Below, one piece after another: positions 52,801 to 60,191 of a DNA stretch of 64,000 nt. The translations under genes were made by a program, and so were the position numbers. The notes beneath the pieces were generated by a model that worked only from the letters and a program-made list of their open reading frames with translations, was not told the DNA's origin and ran no database searches. The stretch's first letter is position 1; every line of letters begins with the position of its first letter. Source of the stretch: UBA817 sp049889215 (GTDB taxonomy: Bacteria; Margulisbacteria; Marinamargulisbacteria; UBA817); NCBI GenBank assembly GCA_049889215.1, contig JBMHDV010000005.1, positions 1-64,000 on the forward strand, in the 5' to 3' direction.

Positions 52801-53347
52801 CCCAAGGATTTGTGGTTGTTTTACGCGTACCTTGCCTTTGATACATCCCTTTTTTATCGTACGTACCTTGCTTATACGAATACCCTTTATCAATACTTTC
52901 CCCAACGTTAGCAGGCCGAATTGATAATAAATGGGCCAAGTTTTTTACCAATAACTTTTCTTGCGGGGTTAATGGTTCACCTGACGTTTGTTTGTTACGT
53001 ATTGCTTTACCAATATTTTGAATCATATCTTCATCACTTTTACCGTCAAAGTCAAATGAATGTGATAAACCGGCCATTGCAATCGCGCCCTCGATTTGAT
53101 TCCGCATATTACCAGCCTCTGGTTCGGCGGTACCAAAAAATAATATTTGCTGTTTTTCAAGCGTATCTTTTTCCATTGTTAACGATTTTGTTGACTCCGC
53201 CTTGGCGCCTGTTATTATCAATTTACAAATTTCACTAGATTTACTGGAGTCTACTTTTTTACCAAGCGATTTTAACTCAAGTTTTCCAGCAACGCCTACA
53301 GGAGAAGATAGCCCTAAGGATGATTTAACTTTGTTTCCACCAAGCAT
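49835..53347 (-). CDS. Large orphan protein, 1170 residues
   Basis: Not recognised; hydrophilic, no signal peptide or membrane helix. Features: a Thr/Lys/Pro linker with KTPEKTTKTPEETTKTP near residue 500, and a duplicated ~80-residue module at about 640-720 and 720-800 (KLSTKLTEELLSRLPED, then DGMQL, then a FYLF/FYKL strand, then LSG). An acidic stretch (DDDDEASDED) follows, then helical coiled-coil-like sequence. The last ~70 residues are again DGKSVKIEPGVSLQKKGDKFYLQ-like, resembling the duplicated module. Stop overlaps copy 2 of the transporter 3' end. Promoter weak (TATTAT 4 nt from ATG). Confidence 0.6.
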   Translation of the reverse strand: MLGGNKVKSSLGLSSPVGVAGKLELKSLGKKVDSSKSSEICKLIITGAKAESTKSLTMEKDTLEKQQILFFGTAEPEAGNMRNQIEGAIAMAGLSHSFDFDGKSDEDMIQNIGKAIRNKQTSGEPLTPQEKLLVKNLAHLLSIRPANVGESIDKGYSYKQGTYDKKGMYQRQGTRKTTTNPWGSYFRDALAYDNKLSVTAKGKKKGPKQKSITTLLLADTYKTSWSRNEKAESKTKRAASQLLLSRLSRVKVNVGDEANTRQSKSDRNEDINLNKLINSCIDPNNTLEQKEEICNEALMQLLDLVDPTKIKDLTEGIKFGSDTDKKKFTNIGELKAHFNGLELLFNTLSKTDGKIDFLDKLIKKYAENPKAYEKKTELLKFTIPEDYQSGDVTLTFGDRTTNTMTQANHEALQGVVVNLTNEATYEQSYQTINEVIGFAKNTVAFNEFKKMPPAKQKLELISKLNAAYKTSPGQIKINKDKQKIQTETTEFVAPKTPEKTTKTPEETTKTPKSLFGSKRNTPPPPTEINFQTIKATIANKGRKAAIAMMNANPTSFGTFMKGYLTEEQLTKIAKDVLTRIESVDSDKKPAWYKKGDTALTLINKKDFLDTLNKNDSAIVFFKQMVRSLQSEEKMGSWLLKREPGEKLSTKLTAELMSRLPEDETVKYEDGMQLQCCDEGEGKFYKLLKNGKIMKDLELNIDDLSGLTLKDPELLNAWLTELDGEFKLSTKLTEELLSRLPEDKRVEYKDGMQLECVEKVDHDGGQYNEFYLFTNGIRDQKLNYTPADLSGYYDDDDEASDEDNTEGSNSGSKSRPQFIGFGAPSIRSSVKSDSTVEKESQSNALIAEGKALLKRLESNSTGGGIKKQITDLKQLRDFVRKVEGQSETEGSKTNPKLTQAYTKASAQLSQLEGRLHGKVENILFSSESNTAVLNNVKGLLESLDTTNPIESNYIQLIQDRIMVEENIVKLGLTGEQTYSLSDGNLVIYFNQNIISKTELDDMCKNVEKIKQVLSSSNSDETIDGLDDIIKELGGYYFKLGLEEETCGQIGKLIKAADAKKQELSSTGTAEPGRTKSEEITRALNAGREEVIQFLNKIEDGETLKSVFALMLLNGIKLHNYMDKDGKSVKIEPGVSLQKKGDKFYLQNSDGPESQPYTIEILLGHPNLKLED

Positions 53348-53385
53348 AACTATAATATTCCCGCAATCACATTGGTTTAAACGTA

Positions 53386-54855
53386 TTATTCAAAATAATA
53401 ATTAACAAATTCTTTAACCAGCATGCCACCTTGGTCCACCAAGTCAAACTGGTTGACCGTTTCCTCACCCTTCCAACTGAACCCAAAGTTCCAAGTCCCT
53501 TCTGCCGTCTTGGTTACCTTATCCAATACAAAACTTTTTGATGTGAATGTACCGTTATCGTTTATTCGCCAAATGCTTTCGCCGTCCATGCTAAATACTG
53601 CTGCATAATCAGAGAACAAGTACCGTTCGTTTTGCTTAATTACGATGGCACCCAGGTTTTCTTTACCAAATGGGCGAAACATGGCCACAAATACCTGGCC
53701 ACTGTCCCCAAAACGAGCAATGCGCCATAGGTTTAATAAGCGACGGTCTTTTTTATTTTCGATTTTATTGATGATTCGAATATCGGTTACCACGGTTCGT
53801 TCATTTTTAAACTCCACCGGCTCGGGCAGGCTCACAACCTCTTCAACCTCAACGTTACTGCTGACTTGCACATTATCGGTGGCTGCAATCTCCAAGTCTA
53901 CTTGGTCCGTTATATCATCTCCACCAGCCATGCTGGCTTTGATTGGTGCCAATACAGCTCCGACTTTACGGCCCAAGGCTTGGCGTACCATCACCACTTT
54001 GGACATGGCCCGAGGAACCATAAACGCCCCTTCAGACTTAAATAAATCTCGAACATTATTGGGAATATAAGGCATTACAAAATCGTTTTGAACAAAGGCA
54101 TTGTAGGCTAAGATTGGGTCTTGCCGTTTTTCTATAGGCAATTCCAAATACAATAGGCCGTTGTGTTTAGCAAATAATTTTCGTTGCTTAGTGTCGGTCG
54201 TGTATTGCATTGCCATGTGCTTGTAAATGTCATCATAACTTTCCTTAACGGCAAACATCGCTGCAGTGACCTTTGGATGGCGTTTATAGCGCAGCGTAAT
54301 ATAATTAAACAATTGGGGCTGCTTAGGTAGTATATTGAGTACCATATCAAGGTAGTTTGGATGGGAGTCTGGGACCGCCCGAAACACTGTTGGGGACCGC
54401 CGCACAATGGACTCAATAAATTCTGGATGATACACCACAGCTTTTAGTTGACGATTGGCCGTCACTGTTTGCGTTACATTCATGCTGGTATAGACCACTT
54501 TTTCCAATAACACTGCGGCATCCGGAACACGTGCGATTGCACAACGCGCCACATTGGTCATGGTGGCAATGGTGGCATTTTTTAAAAAGATTCCAGGTGT
54601 ATAAAACTGTGATTTTAATTTATTTAAATTTGCTTTTTGACACCGTTTTTTACCCAGTAACTGTGGTAAGGTTTTGGGTACCACTACAATGGGCCTGTCA
54701 TTTAAATATGGGCCATATAAAAAATTATTCACCCGATCCTGTCGAATGTCATCCGCCCAAGCCACCATACTGATGAGGCATATCAAAAAACACTGAAATT
54801 TAATCATGGATACTGATTTATACCCATGTCTGGTTTTTTTAAACATCATTTTCAC
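53386..54855 (-). CDS. Exported orphan protein with helical repeats
   Basis: 489 residues, or 473 from the internal Met at 54807, which directly begins a signal peptide (IKFQCFLICLISMVAWA). The N-terminal half has helix pairs such as AVVYHPEFIESIVRRSPTVF and YLDMVLNILPKQPQLFNYI, loosely like DUF4116 repeats. The C-terminal part (about 350-489) is beta-rich (QVFVAMFRPFGKENLGAIVIKQ). Envelope or secreted location is likely; function unknown. Confidence 0.6.
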   Translation of the reverse strand: MKMMFKKTRHGYKSVSMIKFQCFLICLISMVAWADDIRQDRVNNFLYGPYLNDRPIVVVPKTLPQLLGKKRCQKANLNKLKSQFYTPGIFLKNATIATMTNVARCAIARVPDAAVLLEKVVYTSMNVTQTVTANRQLKAVVYHPEFIESIVRRSPTVFRAVPDSHPNYLDMVLNILPKQPQLFNYITLRYKRHPKVTAAMFAVKESYDDIYKHMAMQYTTDTKQRKLFAKHNGLLYLELPIEKRQDPILAYNAFVQNDFVMPYIPNNVRDLFKSEGAFMVPRAMSKVVMVRQALGRKVGAVLAPIKASMAGGDDITDQVDLEIAATDNVQVSSNVEVEEVVSLPEPVEFKNERTVVTDIRIINKIENKKDRRLLNLWRIARFGDSGQVFVAMFRPFGKENLGAIVIKQNERYLFSDYAAVFSMDGESIWRINDNGTFTSKSFVLDKVTKTAEGTWNFGFSWKGEETVNQFDLVDQGGMLVKEFVNYYFE

Positions 54856-54896
54856 AATTTATTTATCGATCAACAGCTGCATTAACTTAGATGCAT

Positions 54897-54927
54897 AAAA
54901 AAAAGTGGGCCTTAATGGCCCACTTTT
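54897..54927 (-). terminator. Rho-independent terminator
   Basis: Stem AAAAGTGGGCC / GGCCCACTTTT with a 5-nt loop (54901-54927), followed on the minus strand by a run of T. It ends the lipoprotein-exported protein unit. Confidence 0.9.
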
Positions 54928-54954
54928 CATTGCTTTTAAAATTAAATTATCGGC

Positions 54955-55752
54955 TTATTTAATTAAGTTACCGGCCCCATCATAAAACTCGAAGTAAAAG
55001 AAATTGGTTTTAAGCGTCGCATCAATCACTTTATTTTCACTGTTTTTAATACTAAACTCTTTCATGCAAGATGTTTTCATGTTTCCCGAAAATTCACAGC
55101 TTTCAATATTAATGGTTGAAGAGAATTGATGAGATTTCCCATTTGCATCTGTGCCGGAAATGAGTAAATCACAACCCGTCTTTCCTTCCACACCCGATAT
55201 AATGGACAGATTCATTTTACCATCAGTTGTGATTGTCTTAACTCGACAAGGAGCCGCACTGGAACCATACTTAATGGTTCCTTGAATTAGGTCTGAATCA
55301 TTGTTCGTTGCACCAGAAAACGGATCACCATTGGTTGCCCCAGTATCGATTGCAAATGTATCTTTATCCAGATTTAAAATTGTTCCATACGTAACCCAAT
55401 CCATATTAGAAGACGTCGATGAAAACCGTTGCGGAACATTCATCTGATAAGAGAATTCGTTCGAATAATAAAAATTAGTTTCAACATCATTTGCATCGCT
55501 GTTATTGGTTGAATCACCATTGTGCGCATGATACCCAATAATATTGGCGTTATTGCAATTGGTACCATCTTGAAAGTACACCTCAATTTCGTCAGGTGTA
55601 AATGCGTTTGTTAGCCCAAAGCCTGGCACAACTGAATAATTGGTCGGATTTTGAATATCCCGAGCATTCTCCTCACATTCATCAAATGTCACACCAAAAA
55701 CATTGCCATCCATTGCAATGACAACAAATAAAATTAAACTTAATATTTTCAT
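54955..55752 (-). CDS. Exported protein of unknown function
   Basis: 265 residues from ATG 55752, preceded by GGGAGAGGG. Signal peptide KILSLILFVVIAMDGNVFG. The mature part is rich in Asn, Asp, Ser and Thr, beta-like, with six cysteines in pairs (CEENARD, CNNANIIGYHAHNGD, CRVK, CDLLISG, CEFSGN, CMKEF), suitable for disulfides outside the cytoplasm. It follows a 45-residue lipoprotein gene by 10 nt and ends at a strong terminator. Not recognised. Confidence 0.65.
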   Translation of the reverse strand: MKILSLILFVVIAMDGNVFGVTFDECEENARDIQNPTNYSVVPGFGLTNAFTPDEIEVYFQDGTNCNNANIIGYHAHNGDSTNNSDANDVETNFYYSNEFSYQMNVPQRFSSTSSNMDWVTYGTILNLDKDTFAIDTGATNGDPFSGATNNDSDLIQGTIKYGSSAAPCRVKTITTDGKMNLSIISGVEGKTGCDLLISGTDANGKSHQFSSTINIESCEFSGNMKTSCMKEFSIKNSENKVIDATLKTNFFYFEFYDGAGNLIK

Positions 55753-55762
55753 TACCCTCTCC

Positions 55763-55900
55763 CTACTTTGGCTGATTAACGGCACCCTGCATCACCTTAA
55801 GTGCGGCCGTTTCATCGGCACTTAATTGAACTTTTTCATCCGCTTGAGTGCATCCAACCATAATAAGTGCAATCAGGCATACCATTACAACCTTTTTCAT
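55763..55900 (-). CDS. Small lipoprotein, 45 residues
   Basis: ATG 55900 follows AAGGAGAT. The product starts MKKVVMVCLIALIMVGCTQ, a lipoprotein signal peptide with lipobox VGC and acylated Cys17, leaving a 29-residue mature peptide (TQADEKVQLSADETAAL, then KVMQGAVNQPK). Same operon as the exported protein downstream. Small lipoproteins of this kind often act as entry or lysis-type or anchoring peptides, but nothing here shows which. Confidence 0.7.
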   Translation of the reverse strand: MKKVVMVCLIALIMVGCTQADEKVQLSADETAALKVMQGAVNQPK

Positions 55901-56011
55901 TAGCATCTCCTTAAAAATAACGTTAATTGTATTATCGTTTAAAATTTAACCGACTTAACTTGTAAGCAAATTCATTCTTTTTTATTATGGTAAGACACAG
56001 GAGGATCAACC

Positions 56012-57103
56012 ATGACAAAACGAATCGTAAATTTTAGTGCCGGGCCAGCGACAATGCCAGAAGCTGTTTTAGAAGAAGCGCAACGAGAGCTGGTCAATTA
56101 TCACGGCGCAGGCATGTCCATTATGGAAATGTCGCACCGATCAAAGGATTATGATGCGGTTCACGAAGCAGCAATCCATAACGTTAAGCAATTATTAAAT
56201 GTTCCTGACAATTACTCTGTTTTGTTTTTACAGGGTGGTGCATCGCATCAGTTTGCCATGCTGCCCATGAACTTTGCCCAGCAAAAATCCGTGGATGTAA
56301 TTAACACTGGAAGCTGGACAAAAAAAGCCATTGGCGAGTTAAAAAAGGGCTATAACCACACCGTTGTTGCGACGAGTGAGGCTGATAATTTTTTAAAATT
56401 GCCGGACCTTAGCAGCGTGCAATACAGTTCTGATGCGGCCTACACGTATATGTGTTCAAACAACACCATTTTTGGCACTCAATTTAAATCGTTCCCATCA
56501 ACACCAACGCCACTAATTGCCGACATGTCATCTGATATTTTATCGCGTGAACTAAGCGTGGCTGACTTTGGGGTTATTTTTGCAGGTGCGCAAAAAAACA
56601 TTGGCCCATCAGGTGTCACCTTGGTCATTATCCGCAATGATTTGCTAGATCAGTGCCCGAGTGATATTCCAAACTACTTTAACTATAAAACCCACGCAGA
56701 TGCGAATTCGCTTTATAACACGCCACCAACATTTGGCATTTACATGGCGAATTTGGTATTCAAGTACTTACTGGACAATGGTGGCCTTAAAGCACAAGAA
56801 GCTCGTAATATCGAAAAAGGTACATTATTGTATGATGCTATCGATACCAGTGACTTGTTTTACTGCCCAGTCCCAACCAATGACAGATCCTTAATGAACG
56901 TAGTGTTCCGTCAAAAGGATCATGATGAGGCTATTGAGAAACAGTTTATAGCTGCTGCCAAAGACGCTGGCTTTGATGGTATTAAAGGTCATCGCAGTGT
57001 GGGTGGTTTACGAGCATCCATTTACAATGCACAAACAACAACCAACATTCAACGCTTTGCTGAATTTATTGCGGCCTACAAACCAGCCACAGTCTCAGCA
57101 TAA
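56012..57103 (+). CDS. serC: Phosphoserine aminotransferase
   Basis: 363 residues. PLP enzyme making O-phospho-L-serine from 3-phosphohydroxypyruvate. NFSAGPATMPEAVLEEAQ at the start, LFLQGGASHQFAMLPMN near residue 70 and the PLP lysine in FAGAQKNIGPSG near 195 are diagnostic; RASIYNA near the end binds substrate. AGGAGG 7 nt before the ATG. Monocistronic; converges on the radical-SAM gene with a 4-nt gap. Confidence 0.96.
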   Translation: MTKRIVNFSAGPATMPEAVLEEAQRELVNYHGAGMSIMEMSHRSKDYDAVHEAAIHNVKQLLNVPDNYSVLFLQGGASHQFAMLPMNFAQQKSVDVINTGSWTKKAIGELKKGYNHTVVATSEADNFLKLPDLSSVQYSSDAAYTYMCSNNTIFGTQFKSFPSTPTPLIADMSSDILSRELSVADFGVIFAGAQKNIGPSGVTLVIIRNDLLDQCPSDIPNYFNYKTHADANSLYNTPPTFGIYMANLVFKYLLDNGGLKAQEARNIEKGTLLYDAIDTSDLFYCPVPTNDRSLMNVVFRQKDHDEAIEKQFIAAAKDAGFDGIKGHRSVGGLRASIYNAQTTTNIQRFAEFIAAYKPATVSA

Positions 57104-57107
57104 TAAT

Positions 57108-57809
57108 CTAAAGGATTGGGCCAACGAGCGGCAATCGTTTCAATGATTGTCGCATTGCCCACCACCACTCCCCCAACTCAAAGCCAAACGTTCCTAAGCG
57201 ATTGGGTGCAGCAAGGCAGTGCGGGCCACTGGCCAACCGTTGCTTGATAACGCGCATCCCATTCACGCGTTTAAACCGTTGAATATAGCGACGTTCCTCT
57301 TTGGTAAACTCTTTGGGCCAATACAATACATTTCCACCGGCCTTGGCTGCAACACATAAATCATAAAATTCAGGTAACAGTTCCAATGTGAGCGGGCGAA
57401 CCCCCATGGCCAATGTTAACTTTGGGATGCGAGGTGCCATAATGGTGTCCTTAAACTCGGCATACTCTTGCCCACCAACTAAAAAGTTAAATTGCGTGGG
57501 ATCAGGCGTTGGGCACCACACCACTAATTCTGCAATATCCGATAATAAGGTTGGGTCGCATTGCAATAGCGCATGATTGCCATAGAGTCGTGGCTTTACC
57601 CCTTTTGCCTTGGCCTGTGCAATAATTCGAGGCAATTCGGGGGACAATTGCACACCACCACCATAAATATTTAATATATCTCCAGCTTTTGCCGCTGTAG
57701 GTAGCACTGTTTTTTCTGATGCATCACGATGCTGACAGCCTAAGCAATCGTAGTTGCAGGTATTTTGCAATGTCACTTGATGTTGCTGCAAACGATGAAG
57801 ATGAAACAC
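57108..57809 (-). CDS. Short radical-SAM-like protein
   Basis: 233 residues. QNTCNYDCLGCQHRD near residue 17 is a CxxxCxxC 4Fe-4S motif, and IYGGGVQLSPEL near 48 resembles the SAM-binding GGE-type strand. The rest (AELVVWCPTPDP, then KLTLAMGVRPLTLE) suits a shortened TIM barrel. No C-terminal cluster-binding domain. The GTG start at 57809 is fixed by a promoter 6 nt upstream. Substrate unknown. Confidence 0.7.
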   Translation of the reverse strand: MFHLHRLQQHQVTLQNTCNYDCLGCQHRDASEKTVLPTAAKAGDILNIYGGGVQLSPELPRIIAQAKAKGVKPRLYGNHALLQCDPTLLSDIAELVVWCPTPDPTQFNFLVGGQEYAEFKDTIMAPRIPKLTLAMGVRPLTLELLPEFYDLCVAAKAGGNVLYWPKEFTKEERRYIQRFKRVNGMRVIKQRLASGPHCLAAPNRLGTFGFELGEWWWAMRQSLKRLPLVGPIL

Positions 57810-57815
57810 ACTTTA

Positions 57816-57845
57816 ATTTTACGTGTTAGAGATGAAAGTGGTCAA
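57816..57845 (-). promoter_or_regulatory. Promoter of the radical-SAM gene, leaderless
   Basis: Minus strand: TTGACC (57840-57845), 18-bp spacer, TAAAAT (57816-57821), 6 nt, GTG. No ribosome-binding site. Confidence 0.65.
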
Positions 57846-57847
57846 AT

Positions 57848-58269
57848 TTATTCCGGATAGCCACTCATGACACTAACACATCTCAATAATTCATTTAATT
57901 TGTCCGATTTAAATTGCATTAACCATATAAAATGAGCAAACAATTCAATATCTTTTTCAGTGTCAAGTTCAATGGTTTGTGTTTTGAAACTTGGGTCCGA
58001 ACTTACCATGTCGCATAAATAAAAAAACTGAACATCATAATGCTTCCATCAGCAAGCAAGCGTTACAGATTTCGCCAATGAAAAAATAATGCCCGATCGA
58101 TCAGTCGTCGCATTTTCAAACCGAAGGTTGGTGATGGTTTTACTTCCCAAAAAATCCGTCAGATATTTAAAGGTAAAAAACCGACTTTTTTTATGGTTGG
58201 TTTTTTGTTCATAATAACCGAAACAGGTACTTGATTTTGTCCTTGATGATGTTGATACGTTATTTTCAT
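57848..58269 (-). pseudogene. Decayed gene of unknown family
   Basis: Reading frames on the minus strand join into one broken protein: ATG 58269 gives MKITYQHHQGQNQVPVSVI, then NKKPTIKKVGF, a frameshift near 58180, then FKYLTDFLGSKTITNLRF, then a further break near 58050, then PSFKTQTIELDTEKDIELF, ending MSGYPE at 57848. About 140 residues when intact. It fills most of the long gap before aspS. Family unknown. A terminator-like hairpin (58175-58206) lies within it. Only a mild sequencing-error explanation remains possible. Confidence 0.5.
58175..58206. terminator. Terminator-like hairpin inside the decayed gene
   Basis: AAAAAACCGAC and GTTGGTTTTTT pair over 11 bp (one G-T) around a 10-nt T-rich loop. 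Could be chance in A/T-rich sequence. Confidence 0.3.
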
Positions 58270-58358
58270 GGTGACACTTAACTATTTTTTATGTTTTTTA
58301 ACAATATAAATGATTTAGATTCTGCCTAGATCTGCTAGAAAATCCAAGCTGAATCCGC

Positions 58359-58364
58359 TATACT
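58359..58364 (+). promoter_or_regulatory. -10 element for leaderless aspS
   Basis: TATACT, 6 nt before the aspS ATG; no ribosome-binding site and only a weak -35. Confidence 0.5.
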
Positions 58365-58370
58365 ACAGCT

Positions 58371-60191
58371 ATGAAATTTAATTGGAATCAACGTCAATCA
58401 TGCCATGACATTACCGAAGCGCATGTAAATCAAACGGTAACACTCGCCGGCTGGGTCGATACAACGCGTGACCATGGCCATTTATTATTTATTCATTTAC
58501 GTGACCGCTCTGGTACCATGCAGGTGGTTTGTGATGAAAACCTGAATCAAGGCATTTACCAACAATCCAAAACATTACGCTCAGAATATGTAATTAAAAT
58601 TACGGGCACCGTGCAAATGAGATCCAAAGAAACCATTAATAGCGACATGGTTTCTGGGACCATCGAAGTCATTGCAACGGACATTGATATACTAAGTAAA
58701 GCTAAAACACCACCTTTCATGGTATCCGAAAAATCGACTGAAAAATTGGACATGTCGGTTGATGAGGACTTGCGTTTGCAGTACCGCTATTTGGACTTGC
58801 GTCGCCAACCCATGCAAAAAAACATTATTGGTCGCGCCAAAATCGTCCAAGCATTACGGGACACCTTAAACCAAGCGGAATTTTTAGATATTGAGACCCC
58901 ATTTTTAACCAAAAGCACCCCCGAAGGAGCTCGGGATTATTTGGTCCCATCACGAACCCACAAAAATACGTTTTTTGCACTCCCCCAATCGCCACAATTG
59001 TTTAAGCAATTATTAATGATGAGTGGCTTGGAGCGATATTATCAAGTGGTTAAATGCTTCCGAGATGAAGATTTGCGCCCCAACCGACAGCCAGAATTCA
59101 CTCAGCTGGATTTAGAAGCTTCATTTGTGGATGAGTCCGATATTATTAATTTAACCAACACCTTAATTAAAGCCGCGTTTGATAGCAATGGCATTGCCAT
59201 TAACCATGACTTTGCAACCATGACCTATGAGCATGCGCTCAACACCTATGGTACCGATGCGCCTGACTTACGTTATGGCATGACATTTAGTGATGTAACC
59301 GAGCACTTTAAAGGGTCTGGTTATAAAATTTTCAATTCAATTATCGATGCCGGCGGTGCCATTAAAGGGTTTGCACTCCCAGGGTTGGCCAACGAACTCA
59401 GTAAAAACATGTTACAAAATGATTTGGCTAGCAAGGCTATTCAAGCCTGTGGTGGTAAAGGTCTGACTTGGATGAAGGTCTTGCCTGACAATCAATTTGA
59501 ATCGAATATTGTGCAGTTTTTTAGTAATGAACAACTGATTGCGGCTCGTGATGCAGTGAATGCAGAAGTGGGTGACGTCATGATGTTTGTGGCAGACACC
59601 TCCCTTGATACTGTGAATCAAGTGTTGGGTCGTTTTCGAATTTATTTAGCAGAACGATTTAACCTTATTCCAGACGACGTGTATGCAGGCTGTTGGGTAA
59701 CCGACTTTCCATTATTTGAAAAAACAGAATCAGGATTAACGTCGTTACACCACCCATTTACACAACCATCAACATCCATTCACGAAGGCATGAGTGAAGA
59801 CGATATTCTTGCAATCAAAGCACGTGCTTACGATATCGTCATCAATGGCCAAGAAGTTGGCGGTGGAAGCATTCGTATCCATGATTCTGCACAACAAGCC
59901 TTAATTTTTAAATTATTAAAGTTAAGTGACGAGGAGATCGAACAGAAGTTTGGCTTTTTTGTTAATGCTTTAGCGCATGGCACCCCACCCCACGGTGGCT
60001 TGGCAATTGGGATTGATCGCTTGGTATCGGTTATTTTAGCAACCCCATCCATTCGAGATGTCATTGCATTCCCAAAGAACCGAGTGGCATTTTGCCCACT
60101 TACTAAGGCACCCAGCGTGGTTGATCAAGCGCAGCTGGATGATTTAAATATTACCCATAAAGCGCCCATTGAAGCTTTAATCGAATCATAA
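58371..60191 (+). CDS. aspS: Aspartyl-tRNA synthetase
   Basis: 606 residues, bacterial type. N-terminal OB-fold (VTLAGWVDTTRDHGHLLFIHLRD, residues 26-48, shown here in the usual order), catalytic blocks FLDIETPFL and TPEGARDYLVPSR near 180, KCFRDEDLRPNRQPEFTQLD near 225, the GAD insertion in the middle and GGLAIGIDRLVSVI near 545. Whether it also charges tRNA-Asn cannot be told. The ABC exporter starts on its stop codon (TAATG). Confidence 0.96.
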   Translation: MKFNWNQRQSCHDITEAHVNQTVTLAGWVDTTRDHGHLLFIHLRDRSGTMQVVCDENLNQGIYQQSKTLRSEYVIKITGTVQMRSKETINSDMVSGTIEVIATDIDILSKAKTPPFMVSEKSTEKLDMSVDEDLRLQYRYLDLRRQPMQKNIIGRAKIVQALRDTLNQAEFLDIETPFLTKSTPEGARDYLVPSRTHKNTFFALPQSPQLFKQLLMMSGLERYYQVVKCFRDEDLRPNRQPEFTQLDLEASFVDESDIINLTNTLIKAAFDSNGIAINHDFATMTYEHALNTYGTDAPDLRYGMTFSDVTEHFKGSGYKIFNSIIDAGGAIKGFALPGLANELSKNMLQNDLASKAIQACGGKGLTWMKVLPDNQFESNIVQFFSNEQLIAARDAVNAEVGDVMMFVADTSLDTVNQVLGRFRIYLAERFNLIPDDVYAGCWVTDFPLFEKTESGLTSLHHPFTQPSTSIHEGMSEDDILAIKARAYDIVINGQEVGGGSIRIHDSAQQALIFKLLKLSDEEIEQKFGFFVNALAHGTPPHGGLAIGIDRLVSVILATPSIRDVIAFPKNRVAFCPLTKAPSVVDQAQLDDLNITHKAPIEALIES

